Positions 31,802 to 42,013 of a stretch of 64,000 nucleotides of DNA are shown here, piece after piece. Under the pieces are notes generated by a model. The model was not told the DNA's origin. It saw only the letters and a list, made by a program, of their open reading frames with translations, and did not search any database. Numbering within the stretch: position 1 is the first letter of the stretch; the number at the start of each line of letters is the position of its first letter. The stretch spans positions 33,195,047 through 33,259,046 of the forward strand of contig NC_061510.1 of the NCBI RefSeq assembly GCF_022539505.1. The letters are read 5' to 3'. Both the position numbers and the translations under genes were made by a program. This DNA comes from Lolium rigidum (lineage: Eukaryota > Streptophyta > Magnoliopsida > Poales > Poaceae).

Positions 31802-33973
31802 TCAAGAGTAGAAATGACGCAACAAAGCTACATTCCATGGACGCTTGGTCTCCTCTCCGGACCTGTCCGCCTTTCCTTTCTTCCATTCCTGTGCATCAAT
31901 TAGGTAGTAGGCATCATTGTGGAGAGCCTTGCTCACAATAAAAGGCCCTTCCCACGGAGGGGAAAGCTTGTGCCGGCCTTCAGTGCGCTGCACTAGGCGT
32001 AGCACTAGGTCTCCTTCCCGGAACACCCTCGGGTTAACCTTCCGGTTGTGATAGCGTCTGAGGTTTTGCTGGTAAATGGCTGTTCTTGCCAAAGCTAGTT
32101 CTCTTGCTTCTTCTAGCAAGTCCACATCGTTTTCTCGGGCCTCCTTTACCTCTTCTTCGGTATAAAGCTGCACCCTTGGTGAATCATGGAGAATGTCGGT
32201 TGGTATGACCGCTTCTGCTCCATAAACCATGAAAAATGGAGTGTATCCGGTAGACCGGTTCGGAGTTGTTCTTATACTCCACAGCACTGATGGTAGCTCA
32301 TCGGGCCAACACCCCGGCGATTTTTCCACCGCATCAATGAGTCTTGGTTTGATACCGGAAAGTACCAAAGCGTTTGTTCTTTCAACTTGGCCATTGCCTT
32401 GTGGGTGTGCGACTGAGCACAAATCCAACTGGATGTTGTTGTCCTCACAAAATCTTTTGAACTCACCTTGAGCAAAGTTTGTGCCATTGTCAGTGATAAT
32501 GCTATGTGGGTATCCATACCGCAAAATAACATCTTTTAAGAATTTCACCGTTGTGCGCCCATCACACTTTGCAATGGGTTTTACCTCTAACCACTTGGTG
32601 AATTTATCCACCATAACCAAGATGTGGGTCATGTTTCCCCTTGCTGTTTTGAATGGGCCAACCATGTCTAGGCACCAAACGGCAAACGGCCAAGTTAGCG
32701 GTATTGTCTTTAAGCCGGAGGCTGGGGTATGATTTTGCTTGGCGTACCTCTGGCACCCATTGCATTTTCTTACCGGATCCTCCGCGTTCTCCAAAGCCGT
32801 GGGCCAATAGAACCCATGCCGGAATACTTTTGCCACCGGCGCCCTTGACGAAGCGTGATGCCCACACTCCCCTCGGTGGATTTCCTCGAGCATTTCTTTT
32901 CCTTCTTCCGGTTTCACACACCTTTGGAGGACACCGGTAACACTTCTCTTGTACACCTCGCCATTGATGATGGTGTAAGCTTTGGACCTCCTCTGGATCC
33001 TTCTCGATTCATTTTCGTCAACCGGCAAAGTGCCGTTGACCAGGAATTCCTTAATAGGTTCAACCCATGATGGTGCCTCCCGAACCAGGAATACCGGTAC
33101 GTCTATGTCCATGCTATCCACCAGCATTGTTCCTTCCGGTACAGGCGCAGCAGTCCCCGAGCTTACCGGTACAGTCCCCGAGTTCGCCGGAACAGTCCCC
33201 GGGTTTCCTTCGTCAATATCCATTGGTACAACATGCGATTCCGGTACAAAGATTGACTCCGACTCCGGACTCGGCTTGATTGATGGTACTCTTAAGTGTG
33301 CCAAGGCTATTCCGGGAGGAATTTCTTGCCTGGATGAGCCCAGCTTGGACAAAGCATCCGCGGCTTCATTTTCTGCACGCGGTACATGGTGAAACTCACA
33401 CCCTTCGAAGAAGCCGGCAATCTTTTGCACGTGAAACCGGTATGAGGCCATGTTGGCATCTTTTGCGTCCCAATCTCCGGAACATTGTTGTACCACAAGA
33501 TCTGAATCTCCATAGCAAATGATCCGGTGTGCACCGATTTCTTTTGCGACCTTAAGCCCATGGATCAAAGCCTCGTATTCAGCGACATTGTTTGATGCCC
33601 TGAAATGTACTTGTAAAACATACCGGAGATGATCTCCCTTTGGTGAGGTTAGCACCACACCGGCACCTAGACCCTCTTTGAGTTTGGATCCATCAAAGTG
33701 CATCTTCCAGTATTCTATTCTTTGATCTGGGGGCTTGTACTGCATTTCCGCCCAATCGACAAAGAAATCATCTAAAACTTGTGATTTGATAGCGTCTCTT
33801 CTTTCATACACCGGTACGTATGGTGATATTTGGATCGCCCACTTTGCAATCCTGCCGCTAGCATCTTTGTTGCACATGATATCGGAGATGGGTGCTTCAC
33901 TCACCACCTTCATAGGGTGCTCCTCAAAGTAGTGCTTGAGCTTTGTGGCGGCCATGAACACGCCATAAGTCAT
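31802..33973 (-). CDS. Tat element 1: second RNase H plus integrase
   Basis: An uninterrupted 723-residue frame. Residues about 90-215 are an additional RNase H (MHFDGSKLKEGLGAGVV, NNVAEYEALIHGL, GDSDLVVQQ, NEAADALSKLG), the archaeal-type domain acquired by Tat elements. A linker with SGTVP repeats follows. Then comes integrase: the HHCC zinc motif (GECGHHASSRAP... CNGCQRY), and the DDE core with CLDMVGPF, ITDNGTNF and GQVERTN, then a C-terminal GPFIVSKAL stretch. It would cut and join element DNA into chromosomes. This part has no break, unlike the upstream gag-PR-RT. In an intact element it would be expressed as part of a polyprotein; the ATG used for this open frame is internal. Confidence 0.85.
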   Translation of the reverse strand: MTYGVFMAATKLKHYFEEHPMKVVSEAPISDIMCNKDASGRIAKWAIQISPYVPVYERRDAIKSQVLDDFFVDWAEMQYKPPDQRIEYWKMHFDGSKLKEGLGAGVVLTSPKGDHLRYVLQVHFRASNNVAEYEALIHGLKVAKEIGAHRIICYGDSDLVVQQCSGDWDAKDANMASYRFHVQKIAGFFEGCEFHHVPRAENEAADALSKLGSSRQEIPPGIALAHLRVPSIKPSPESESIFVPESHVVPMDIDEGNPGTVPANSGTVPVSSGTAAPVPEGTMLVDSMDIDVPVFLVREAPSWVEPIKEFLVNGTLPVDENESRRIQRRSKAYTIINGEVYKRSVTGVLQRCVKPEEGKEMLEEIHRGECGHHASSRAPVAKVFRHGFYWPTALENAEDPVRKCNGCQRYAKQNHTPASGLKTIPLTWPFAVWCLDMVGPFKTARGNMTHILVMVDKFTKWLEVKPIAKCDGRTTVKFLKDVILRYGYPHSIITDNGTNFAQGEFKRFCEDNNIQLDLCSVAHPQGNGQVERTNALVLSGIKPRLIDAVEKSPGCWPDELPSVLWSIRTTPNRSTGYTPFFMVYGAEAVIPTDILHDSPRVQLYTEEEVKEARENDVDLLEEARELALARTAIYQQNLRRYHNRKVNPRVFREGDLVLRLVQRTEGRHKLSPPWEGPFIVSKALHNDAYYLIDAQEWKKGKADRSGEETKRPWNVALLRHFYS

Positions 33974-35164
33974 TTTCTGGGAAGTGTGGGTAGTTTTGCT
34001 TTGAGAGGGAGAGCACCTCGCTCAGGTAGTATACCGGCCTCTGGACGGTTTTTCCTTCCTCTTCTCTTTCTACCACCACAACAACACTCACAACCCGGTT
34101 AGTTGCTGCTATGTATAGCAACATGGGCTCTCTTTCCAACGGTGAAGCCAGTATCGGCGCAGTGGCTAACATTGTTTTTAGCTCTTTAAACGCCGCGTCT
34201 GCCTGAGGGGTCCAGACAAACGTATCGGATTTTTTCATCAAAGCATAGAGTGGCAGGGCCTTTTCTCCTAACCTGCTTATGAACCGGCTCCGCGATGCTA
34301 AGCTTCCGGTAAATTTTTGCACGTCTTAAGATCTTGCGGTATCATCATTCTCTCGATTGCCCGGATCTTTACCGGATTGACCTCAATGCCCCGGCTTGAT
34401 ACGAGAAAGCCAAGCAGTTTGCCGGCAGGGACACCGAAAGTACATTTTGCCGGATTAAGTTTCATCCGGAGTCTTCTTAAGTTATCGAATGTTGCCGGAG
34501 ATCGTCGATTAAGGTTTCTTTTGCCTTAGTTTTTACCACGACATCGTCCACATAAACTTGCACATTCTTTCCAATTTGATCAAACAAACATTTTTTCATA
34601 CAGCGCTGGTACGTTGCACCAGTGTTGCGCAAACCAAAAGGCATAGTGACATAGCAGTAAGCCCCGTGCGGGGTAATGAACGCAGTTTTTATTTGATCTT
34701 CCTTTTTCAAGGGGATTTGGTGGAAACCGGAATAAGCATCCAGGAAAGACAACAACTCACACTCCAGCAGTGGAATCAATCACTTGATCGATCCGCGGTA
34801 AAGGAAAAGGGTCTTTCGGGCAAGCCTTGTTCAGATTGGTGTAGTCGATGCACATGCGCCACACCTTTGGAGCTTTTGCTTCGAGGTTCTCATCTTTCTT
34901 CTTTTCAACCAGCACTGGGTTAGCTAATCACTCAGTGTGCAGCACCTCCACGATAAAACGGGCAACCAACAACTTTGTTACTTCTTCTCCAATGATTTTC
35001 CTCCTATCCTCAACAAACCGGCGTAAGGGTTATCGCACCGGCTTCGCATCCTTCCGGACATTCAAAGAGTGCTCAGCCAGCTCCCTCGGAACACCTACCA
35101 AGTCCTCTGTTGACCAAGCAAAGATATTCCGATTCTCACGGAGGAAGCTGACGAGCGCGCTTTC
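33924..35164 (-). pseudogene. Tat element 1: reverse transcriptase and RNase H, broken
   Basis: Successive frames encode the RT N-terminal part (RENRNIFAWSTEDLVGVP, MCIDYTNLNKACPKD-type motif), the palm (FLDAYSGFHQIPLKKEDQ, FGLRNTGATYQR, VYVDDVVVK with catalytic DD) and the RT-linked RNase H start (FVWTPQADAAFKELKTMLAT). Frame changes occur near 34780, 34480 and 34320, and TAG/TGA stops near 34927 and 35010. The enzyme is inactive here. Position and order (protease, RT, RNase H, second RNase H, integrase) are as expected for gypsy elements. Confidence 0.85.
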
Positions 35165-35760
35165 CTATGCCTCACTTAGGCCGGCACCGATACGAACGGT
35201 ACGCTCAGGGAAAGCCGGGTCCAGCACAATGTCCTTTGTTTCCTTTGTCGGCTTGAACGCTGGAGCGCTCAAGCTTGCACTCATTGCCGCTAAGCTCAAT
35301 TGTGAAGACTGAGCCAGCGCAACCGCAGTTTGCATCCTCTTCTTTTCCTCCGCGATCACCAGTGATTCTGCTAGGTTTGATCCGGCAGAAGCAGTTTCCA
35401 GCGAGATCCTGTAGTTTCCCACCACAGTTAAGGGTCCACGAGGTGCCGGCATCTTCACCTTGAGATACGCCGTGTGGGTCGAGGCGATGAAGGCCGCCAG
35501 TGCCGGTCTCCCCAGCAGTGCATGGTACGGACTATCTAAGTCCACCACCTCGAACTCAACGTTTTCAACCCGGCAATTGTCACGTCCTCCAAATGACACA
35601 TCCACCCGGACTTTTCCAACCGGTGCGCAGGACAAACCCGGAACGATTCCGTGGAACGTTGTGCGAGTTGGCTGAAGCATGTTTTCGTTATGCCCAGCCG
35701 TATGCATGGTGTGCCGGTACATTATGTTTATGCTCGCTCCCATTGTCTATCAGCACCTTG
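35165..35760 (-). pseudogene. Tat element 1: aspartic protease
   Basis: The catalytic region reads VLIDNGS at the end of the gag frame and continues as SINIMY in the next frame, so a 1-nt frameshift falls inside the active-site loop near 35735. Downstream landmarks are FEVVDLDSPYHALLGRPALA and AYLKVKMPAP, the usual C-terminal part of gypsy proteases (ILGRP-type). The D-N-G-S form in place of D-T-G/D-S-G is common in grass Tat elements, to my knowledge. It would mature the gag-pol polyprotein if intact. Confidence 0.75.
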
Positions 35761-38594
35761 CTGAACTTGACGCGAGTCGTTGGCCCTTTCATGATTGGGT
35801 CCACCACGAGAGCATAACCACCCGGGTTAGGCATAACCTTGGGGTGATCCTTGATCGACCATGAGATTTCCTGCTCTGACCACTGCATGTATTTTGGTAT
35901 TGCCGGCATCACCGCGTTTACTTCCATGGAACGGTGATGTAGGCTCTGCCTATCTGTCGGCTCAGTGACGAACACGACACAACACACGTCTGGGTCCTCA
36001 TAAACATTCCGGCCCAAAGGTGCCTGTGGAGGTGGTTGGCCGTGGCCCTCTCCCACCTGATTGACTTGCTGATACTGTTGCCTATTTGGCTGAGGCTGTA
36101 CCGGTAAAGCATTCGCTCCGGTAAGCGGTGGTGGTGGTAGTTGTTGCTGGCGCTGCATATCTTGTGGTGGCGGCATCATTGTGTTGCACCCTTGCGCCTG
36201 CGCATCTTTTACCGCCCCCTTTTGTATCAAGTACTTGGTCCAGGTACAATCTTTTGTCCAGTGGTTTGACGGATGAGCCGGATTCGGCGTGTGCCACCGG
36301 CAAGGTTGATCCATGGCGGCTTCCATGGTGTACTTCGCGGGTTCTTGCCAATTCTTTTTCTGGCCCCAGGGTTTCTTTTCGACCCATTGTTTCTTAGGAC
36401 CTGCCCATGGCTGCGATCCGGTTCTCTGCCTCTGGCTGCCGCTGGCATCAGAGTTTTCTTGCACAACAGCAACTTGCTGCGGACCGTACCTTCGATCCGG
36501 GAAATCTTCCCTCCTTTTGTTGTTCCGGTTGTCCCGGTATTGTTCCTGGCGTTGCTGAGGCGGGTTCGATTGTTCCGGCTCAGCTTGTATCACCGGTTGC
36601 ATTGGGTCTCCCAACGCATAGTTATCCGCCACACGTATCATTTCCGCCAAAGTTGTTGGCATGTTTCGCTGCAGCCTTTGCCACAAAGGCGAACCTCGCC
36701 GGCATCCTTGGCTAAACCAAGCAATGGCTTGTGCTTCTATCACTCCTTCACAAGAGTTTCTAGTGGAGTTCCACCGGGTCAGGTAATCCCGGTCTGTTTC
36801 CTGCGGGCGCTGTACGCACAAAGCGAGCTGCTGAGGCCTGTTTGGCCTTCGGTAGGTGCTACTGAAGTTGCTCACAAAAGCTTCCTCAAAGTCCAACCAA
36901 CCGTTTATGCTTCCTGCCGGCAAGTTGTTCAGCCAGATTCTTGCCGGTCCCACCAGAAACGTTGGCACGATTCTTACGGCCCAACGCCGGTTTCCTCCTC
37001 CGGCTACACAACCTCCGCCGCCAGCGACGTATACCGCGGTCACATAATCTGCGAGCCAGTCTTCCGGCTTAGTGGTGCCATCGTATGTTTTGGTGTCACG
37101 GGGCAACTGAAAGTTGCGTACCGGTGGCTGCTCTTTCATGATCCTCGGGCCAAAGCACTTTGGACCCGGGGGGCCCTCTGCCTCTATCATTTCGGCACGT
37201 GTACACTCTGTCCGGACGGTGCCTCGCATCCCGTTCCGGCAAGTTCCTTTCTCCCGTGCGCTCTCCCAAAGGGTTCCGGTAAGCGGTGAGTCTTGTTGAG
37301 TCAGCTTCATCGTAACGTTCCGGTACCGCGGCCCTTGCCTGCCGGTACCTTGGTGGAGGCATCTCCTCATCATCATACGCTGCCCTTGCAGCTGGATAGT
37401 TTTGCCCGGTTTCATATCTACCGGCATGATTGTTTCCGTCATAGTCTCCTTTGGCGTAGCCTCGCTCTGCCCCTTGGCTTTTGCGTAGCCTCGCTCTGCC
37501 CCTTGGCTTTTTCTACCAGCATCGTGTTGCCCGGCTTGTTGTTTTCCGGCAAGAACCGGATCGTACACAGTCATCTGCTGTGCGTTCATTTCTTTTTCTC
37601 TCCTTCTTTCCGGATGGGGGGACGAGGCCTGCCCATGAGACTTGCTTCCGGCATTCTTTGTTCAACGCGCGGATTTTGAGGCCGCAGCATTGTTCAGCTT
37701 AGCCAGCTGCTCAGCATTCTGCTGCTCGATAGTTTCCAGCAGCTCTCTAACACGCTCTTGCTGTTTTGCCAAAGCATCTCCGGAAAGCGATTCACACAGC
37801 TCTACTGCAGCCTTAGCAGCTTTTATGGTTTTATCCGGGCTGCTGTACTTAGGTTTCTCTACGATGCTAACAGATGCAGAGGTACTTTTGCCGGTAAGAA
37901 CTTCCTTACGCAAATCCTGATCTAGATTGCGAGCCTTAAGCCGGTTTTCCGGTATCCTAGCGGCATGAGCACTAACAGAAGCAAAGCCATGGGCAGCGTT
38001 GTAATCACGTAGGGTTAGGTTCAGCTCGCGCTGCGCCCGGACGATGTCGGCACCATTCGCGAGCAGCTTCTGGCGTTGTGCCTCCAGCTCCGCCTGAGCT
38101 GCTGCCGGGTCGATGTTCTGCGCGACGGGGGTAGCCAGCACGTTCATCGCCGCTTGGAGTGGTGTTGCCGGTGGTGCGGAAGAAGCTCCCGCAGCGCCAG
38201 CGTCGCGCTCCAGCGGTGGCTTGGCCGCACGGGTCGAAGCCGCACGACCAGCACCTTCATCTGCAACCTCCTTGCCCGCGCCGGCCATGCCAGCCATCAT
38301 CACCTCGACGCTGCCTGCGGCGCGGCCAGCACAGAGCCACCTTGGCGGGTCCGGTGCCACCAGCACCGGCGAGAGGCGCTGGCGCACAGGGACGGTGCCG
38401 GCGTAGACGCGGTGGCTGCCGAACTCGATGATGCGGCTGTTCTTGGGGAAGATGCCGCCGTTGGCGAAGCAGCCCGCGTTGTCGTTGATGAAGTCCATGG
38501 AGTAGAAGCGCCGGACGAGCGCGGACACCGTCCGCTCGCCGGCGACCTCGAGGATGCCCGCCCGAATATGAACTCCAGACAAGATCCACTTCAT
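35736..38594 (-). pseudogene. Tat element 1: gag polyprotein with one stop
   Basis: The start ATG (38594) lies just past the PBS and begins MKWILSGVHIRAG. A coiled-coil-rich leader (AELEAQRQKLL, KQQERVRELLETIEQQNAEQ) ends at an in-frame TGA (37662), where relatives probably have CGA. The same frame continues with the capsid region (PEDWLADYVTAVYVAGG, PTFLVGPARIWLNNLPAGSI, FVSNFSSTYRRPNRPQQL) and a zinc-knuckle-like CRWHTPNPAHPSNHWTKDC. It would form the virus-like particle. A local duplication (KAKGQSE region) makes the segment near 37460-37510 a short direct repeat. The frame runs into the protease. Confidence 0.8.
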
Positions 38595-38612
38595 GCCCCA
38601 CGGTGGGCGCCA
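38595..38612 (-). promoter_or_regulatory. Primer-binding site of Tat element 1
   Basis: On minus, TGGCGCCCACCGTGGGGC starts two nucleotides after the 5' LTR. From memory it matches the 3' end of a plant tRNA-Lys with one mismatch, so minus-strand DNA synthesis was probably primed by tRNA-Lys. The gag ATG follows immediately. Confidence 0.75.
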
Positions 38613-38614
38613 AC

Positions 38615-39339
38615 CGTCGTCGTGGTGAACAGTACGCATGCCATAGGATGGCTTAAGTTGGGGCCGAATGGACGCAAGAGGATTCGGGGGAGGGTTTGTG
38701 ATTAGATGGGATGAACTTCCGGATGGTTTCCTCAAGAACTTAGCCAAGGCTAGAGGTTGAAGAAGAAAGACATAAGGAAGAACTCGCTCTAGATCATCTT
38801 CTTTATTGATCTCCACAGGTTACAAGTTTCTCAATACATGTGTTCGTCTATGCCTACTCCTCTTCGTCCGTGCCCGTGAAGAGGGCTGCCCCCTCTCCTT
38901 ATATAGGGGAGAGGGTGGCTTACATGGCAAGAAACCCTAATGGCATCTTTGACTAGACAAACTACTTTACAAAGCTACTTTAATCATAGATGACACCGGG
39001 GTCTCCTTTAATCAGGGAGGCTGACGTCCTCCGGCTTCTTTGATCGTCATCCTCCTCTTTATCGTCAGCCCTTCGTTTAAAGCCACTTTGCTTAGCTCAT
39101 CTTTGTCTTCTAGCCCTGGAGAGAATCTTTGACCAGTCCTGCCGGCTTGCTCTTCTTTCCGGTAACCCGGTGTCTTCTTTATCCGGTTCCGGCATACCCC
39201 TCTTGGGGATACCGGCTTAGCCTCACTTAGCCAAATTCTTTAACTTCGTGTTCCGGTATGAACATTAAACCGGTATCTTGATGGCTCAAACCATCCGGTT
39301 TGGCATGCCTTTGGCATACCGGGGGTCATCCCCCCAACA
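38615..39339 (-). repeat. 5' LTR of Tat element 1
   Basis: 725 bp, near-identical to 18337-19060. Its inner end reads CG instead of TG on plus (38615), one substitution relative to the other LTR. It is followed by the CAAAC duplication at 39340-39344. A TATATAGG-type box on plus near 38900 (CCTTATATAGGGGAGAGG) is retained in both LTRs. Confidence 0.9.
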
Positions 39340-39344
39340 CAAAC

Positions 39345-39624
39345 CTTGCGGGATTATGGACTCGAGTATAGCAAGGTGCCTCTTTTGTGTGACAATGAGA
39401 GTGCAATCAAGATTGCCTACAATCCGGTTCTTCATGGCAAGACGAAGCACATTGAGATACGGAACCACTTCATCCGGGATCACATTGCTCGCGGAGATAT
39501 TGTACTATCCTATATTGGCACCAAGGAGCAATTGGCGGACATCTTCACGAAGCCCTTGGATGAGAAGCGCTTTATTGAGTTGAGGCATGAGCTAAATATC
39601 ATTGATCCATCGAACTTTGCTTGA
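39345..39624 (+). pseudogene. Ty1/copia RNase H, C-terminal part
   Basis: Continues the copia frame interrupted at 18336: LRDYGLEYSKVPLLCDNESA, IKIAYNPVLHGKTKHIEIR, HFIRDHIARGDIVL, QLADIFTKPLDEKRF, ending with a stop at 39622. CDNESA, KTKHIEI-HFIR and DIFTKPL are hallmark copia RNase H motifs. This end of the polyprotein is intact. The element cannot be active because of the 21-kb insertion. Confidence 0.9.
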
Positions 39625-40481
39625 CCGTCGTGCGCACATACCAATCTTACCGTCTTATCTAGATGAAAGGCACGCATGGACATAGGGGGAGTGCGGTTTA
39701 AATCCATTGAGCTATCCCTCCCCCATAATGCATAAAGAAATCCAAAACATTTGCTATTTGTCAATTAAGTGACTTATGAGCTTCATGTTGAGTTGTAGTC
39801 CGTGAGTCCTAGATACATCTACGCGACCTCACAACTACTATACTCTTACACGGTGGCTTCGGCCACCAACACCCCTCTTTGAGGGTTTTTCGGTTCTTCG
39901 TGACCTTGTTTTGTCTTTCTTCTTTACTTTCTTCTTCTTATTTTTGAGAACCTCCTTCAAGCTTGTTTTCTCGTGATTTTTGCAAGCTTGGTTGTATGTT
40001 CCTTTCCTCCATCCTTCTAGTTTCGTTACCCTCCTTTTTGGTGTTCCGATGACAAAGGGGGAGAAGTTCCTAGGTGGATGGGGACCTTTTGTTGCTTGTA
40101 GCCGTTTGGTTCTAGTTGCTTATCTTGTCCTATGGCTACATCAACAACCCTATGGAGGCATCTTATTGTGAGTTTGGGTATTCCCAAGGCTATGGTATGA
40201 TAACTTCACCCATATCTCCGTGCATGATCTTATGTTGCCTCCATATTGTGCATATGCTTCTTGAACATGTCATTTATCTAAGTTGCATATGTGCTTGGTT
40301 TGTAAAAACTAGGGGGAGAGATGTCTCTATAACATGTGTATTTGTATTCAAATACATATTCATGATATGCACATGTGTAGGGGGAGCTCCGTCTATTTTT
40401 TGCAAATCTAATGATCTCATCATAATATCTTTTGTTATCATCAACTCTTGTGTTGTCATCAAACACCAAAAAGGGGGAGAT
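39625..40481 (+). other. Copia 3' untranslated region and polypurine tract
   Basis: Non-coding 3' region of the left-hand copia element. It contains several GGGGGAG blocks (39687, 40058, 40312, 40380) and ends in AAAAAGGGGGAGA right before the 3' LTR, the polypurine tract that primes plus-strand synthesis. Open frames in it have no family motif. Confidence 0.7.
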
Positions 40482-40706
40482 TGTAAGAGCAAAATTCACA
40501 CCCCAAGTTTTGTGTGTTTGATGACAACACTTGAGTAATCTCACCGTGTGCCTTGAGTATCATTGTTAGATTTGCAAGAGCACGGTGACCTCGCCGGACG
40601 CGTCAAGATTAGAAGACTGAAGCGTAGTTGATAGGTTTTCTGGTTTTGTGTGTGTTTAGCGAGGTAACATGGTTGGAGAGAAAAAGGGAAGAAAACCAGA
40701 TTTAGC

Positions 40707-41080
40707 CAGGCCGGTACTACCGGTACCTGTAGCGGTAGTACCGCTACCCCTATAGGTACCGCCCTCGGTACCGCTCTGAGTCTGCGCTGATTTCGTCTCC
40801 CAGAACACGCTGCGGTACCCCTGTAGTACCTGGGGCGGTAGTACCGCTCACGAGCGGTAGTGCCGCTCACGGTACCGCTTAGGTACCGTAACCGAGTTAC
40901 GGCCGTACCGCCCTGGTACCGCTCTGGTACCGCTTTGGATCCAGTAAGGTTTGGACCCTATTGCGGTACCTCAAGCGGTACCTCGTGCGGTAGTACCGCT
41001 ATGCGTCCTTTGACCAGATCTGGGAGGATTTCGAACTCAGAGCGGTAGTACCGCTTCCCAGAAGCGGTAGTACCGCTTAG
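40707..41080. repeat. Cluster of short palindromes, AGCGGTAGTACCGCT type
   Basis: AGCGGTAGTACCGCT (arms AGCGGTA/TACCGCT) occurs exactly at 40731 and 41041 and again near 41064. Related forms (GCGGTAGTACCGCTC, GAGCGGTAGTGCCGCTC, and many GGTACCGCT half sites) fill about 370 bp of the LTR. Confidence 0.8.
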
Positions 41081-41301
41081 GCCAAATCTGGACATAACGG
41101 TTGGATTTGGAGGAGCCTATTTAAGGGCCCCTTCTTCCCCAACACGATTTTATCTCTTCCCCTTCTCTCTCCTCCATTGTTGCTTAGCTTAATTCTTGAG
41201 GATCTCCCTCCCCATCCAACCAATCTTGCCCAAACTTTGAGGAAGGGTGGAGGAGACCCCGATCTATAGTTCTACCAAGAGAGATTTCACCAATACTAGC
41301 T

Positions 41302-41484
41302 ATTCCTTAGTGGATCTTGGTGATAGGGTTCCTTAGTGGGGCATTGGAGAAGAGTTCCTTTGGTGGAGCATTGGAAGAGTTCCTTGGTGGGGCATTGGAG
41401 AAGAGTTCCTTTGGTGGAGCATTGGAAGAGTTCCTTTGGTGGAGCATTGGTGATGGGTTCCTATGGTGGAGTATTGGAGATGTG
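41302..41484 (+). repeat. ~26-bp tandem repeat, about 7 copies
   Basis: Units of the type TTCCTTTGGTGGAGCATTGG plus AAGAG (25-27 bp) in tandem, alternating between two variants (TGGGGCATTGGAGAAGAG and TGGAGCATTGGAAGAG), with more diverged units at both ends. Confidence 0.85.
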
Positions 41485-42013
41485 CAGCTATGGAGTCTAG
41501 CTTGGTGATGTACTAGATCCATAGGGTGTTGGGAGCATCCTTGTGTGTGGAGCTCGCCCCAACCTTGTGAAGGAATCACCGCCTCGACCGGTGCCTTAGT
41601 GGAAGAGGGAGAGCACCTTCGTGGAGCTCTCTCGAGGAAGAGGGTGAGGCCTTCCTTCGTGGTGTGGCCGCCTAGTCTCTTGTGTGAGACTAGCACCTCC
41701 TCAACGCAGACGTACTTCCTTTAGTGGAAGGAACTGCGGGAAACAAACCTCGACTCGCCTCGTGCCCCCCGGTGGTCGTGCTCCTTACTCTCGTTATCTT
41801 GTTGATTCCTTTACTTGTTGCACTTGTCCGATATTCATTGTAGGATCACCCCTATTGCTAAAGTTCACACCTTTACCTTCCGTTGCCTAAAAATTGAAAA
41901 AGACTAAAACTTGCCGTAGCGCCATTCACCCCCCCTCTTGTTCGCTATGATCCATTCAAACATCTTGACTTCTCCCATGTCCTTAAGAACTAAACGAACT
42001 ACTCATAAGACAA

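Larger units (their letters stand above)
18337..39339 (-). mobile_element. Tat-lineage Ty3/gypsy element 1, 21 kb, sense on minus strand
   Basis: A complete element bounded by a 5-bp target duplication CAAAC. Sense direction is minus: 5' LTR 38615-39339, PBS 38595-38612, gag-PR, RT-RNase H, an extra RNase H plus integrase ending at 31802, then a long 3' region holding an antisense multi-exon gene (20006-31097), and the 3' LTR 18337-19060. The extra RNase H before integrase and the IDNGS-type protease identify the Tat lineage of gypsy. It is inserted in a copia RNase H and is split by a second retroelement at 22338-29113. The LTRs differ at roughly 16 positions by hand count, about 2%, so insertion is geologically recent (order of one million years at usual grass rates). 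Confidence 0.9.
40482..41958 (+). repeat. 3' LTR of left-hand copia element
   Basis: Starts TGTAAGAGC after the polypurine tract and ends ...GATCCATTCA, parallel to the ...GATCCTTTCA end of the other copia LTR at 63876, which is followed by a PBS. 1,477 bp. The next five bases (AACAT) continue the Athila LTR, as shown by comparison with CTAACATCTTGAC at 52796, so this element sits inside that LTR. The LTR contains a GGTACC-rich palindromic block (40707-41080) and a 26-bp tandem repeat (41302-41484). Confidence 0.75.

Noticed and set aside
36273..37289. 338-residue plus-strand open frame
   Set aside because: It is antisense to the Tat element 1 gag, which has clear capsid and zinc-knuckle motifs; the plus frame has none.
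38076..38705. 209-residue plus-strand frame spanning the 5' LTR junction
   Set aside because: Antisense to the gag leader and crosses the LTR and primer site; a compositional shadow.
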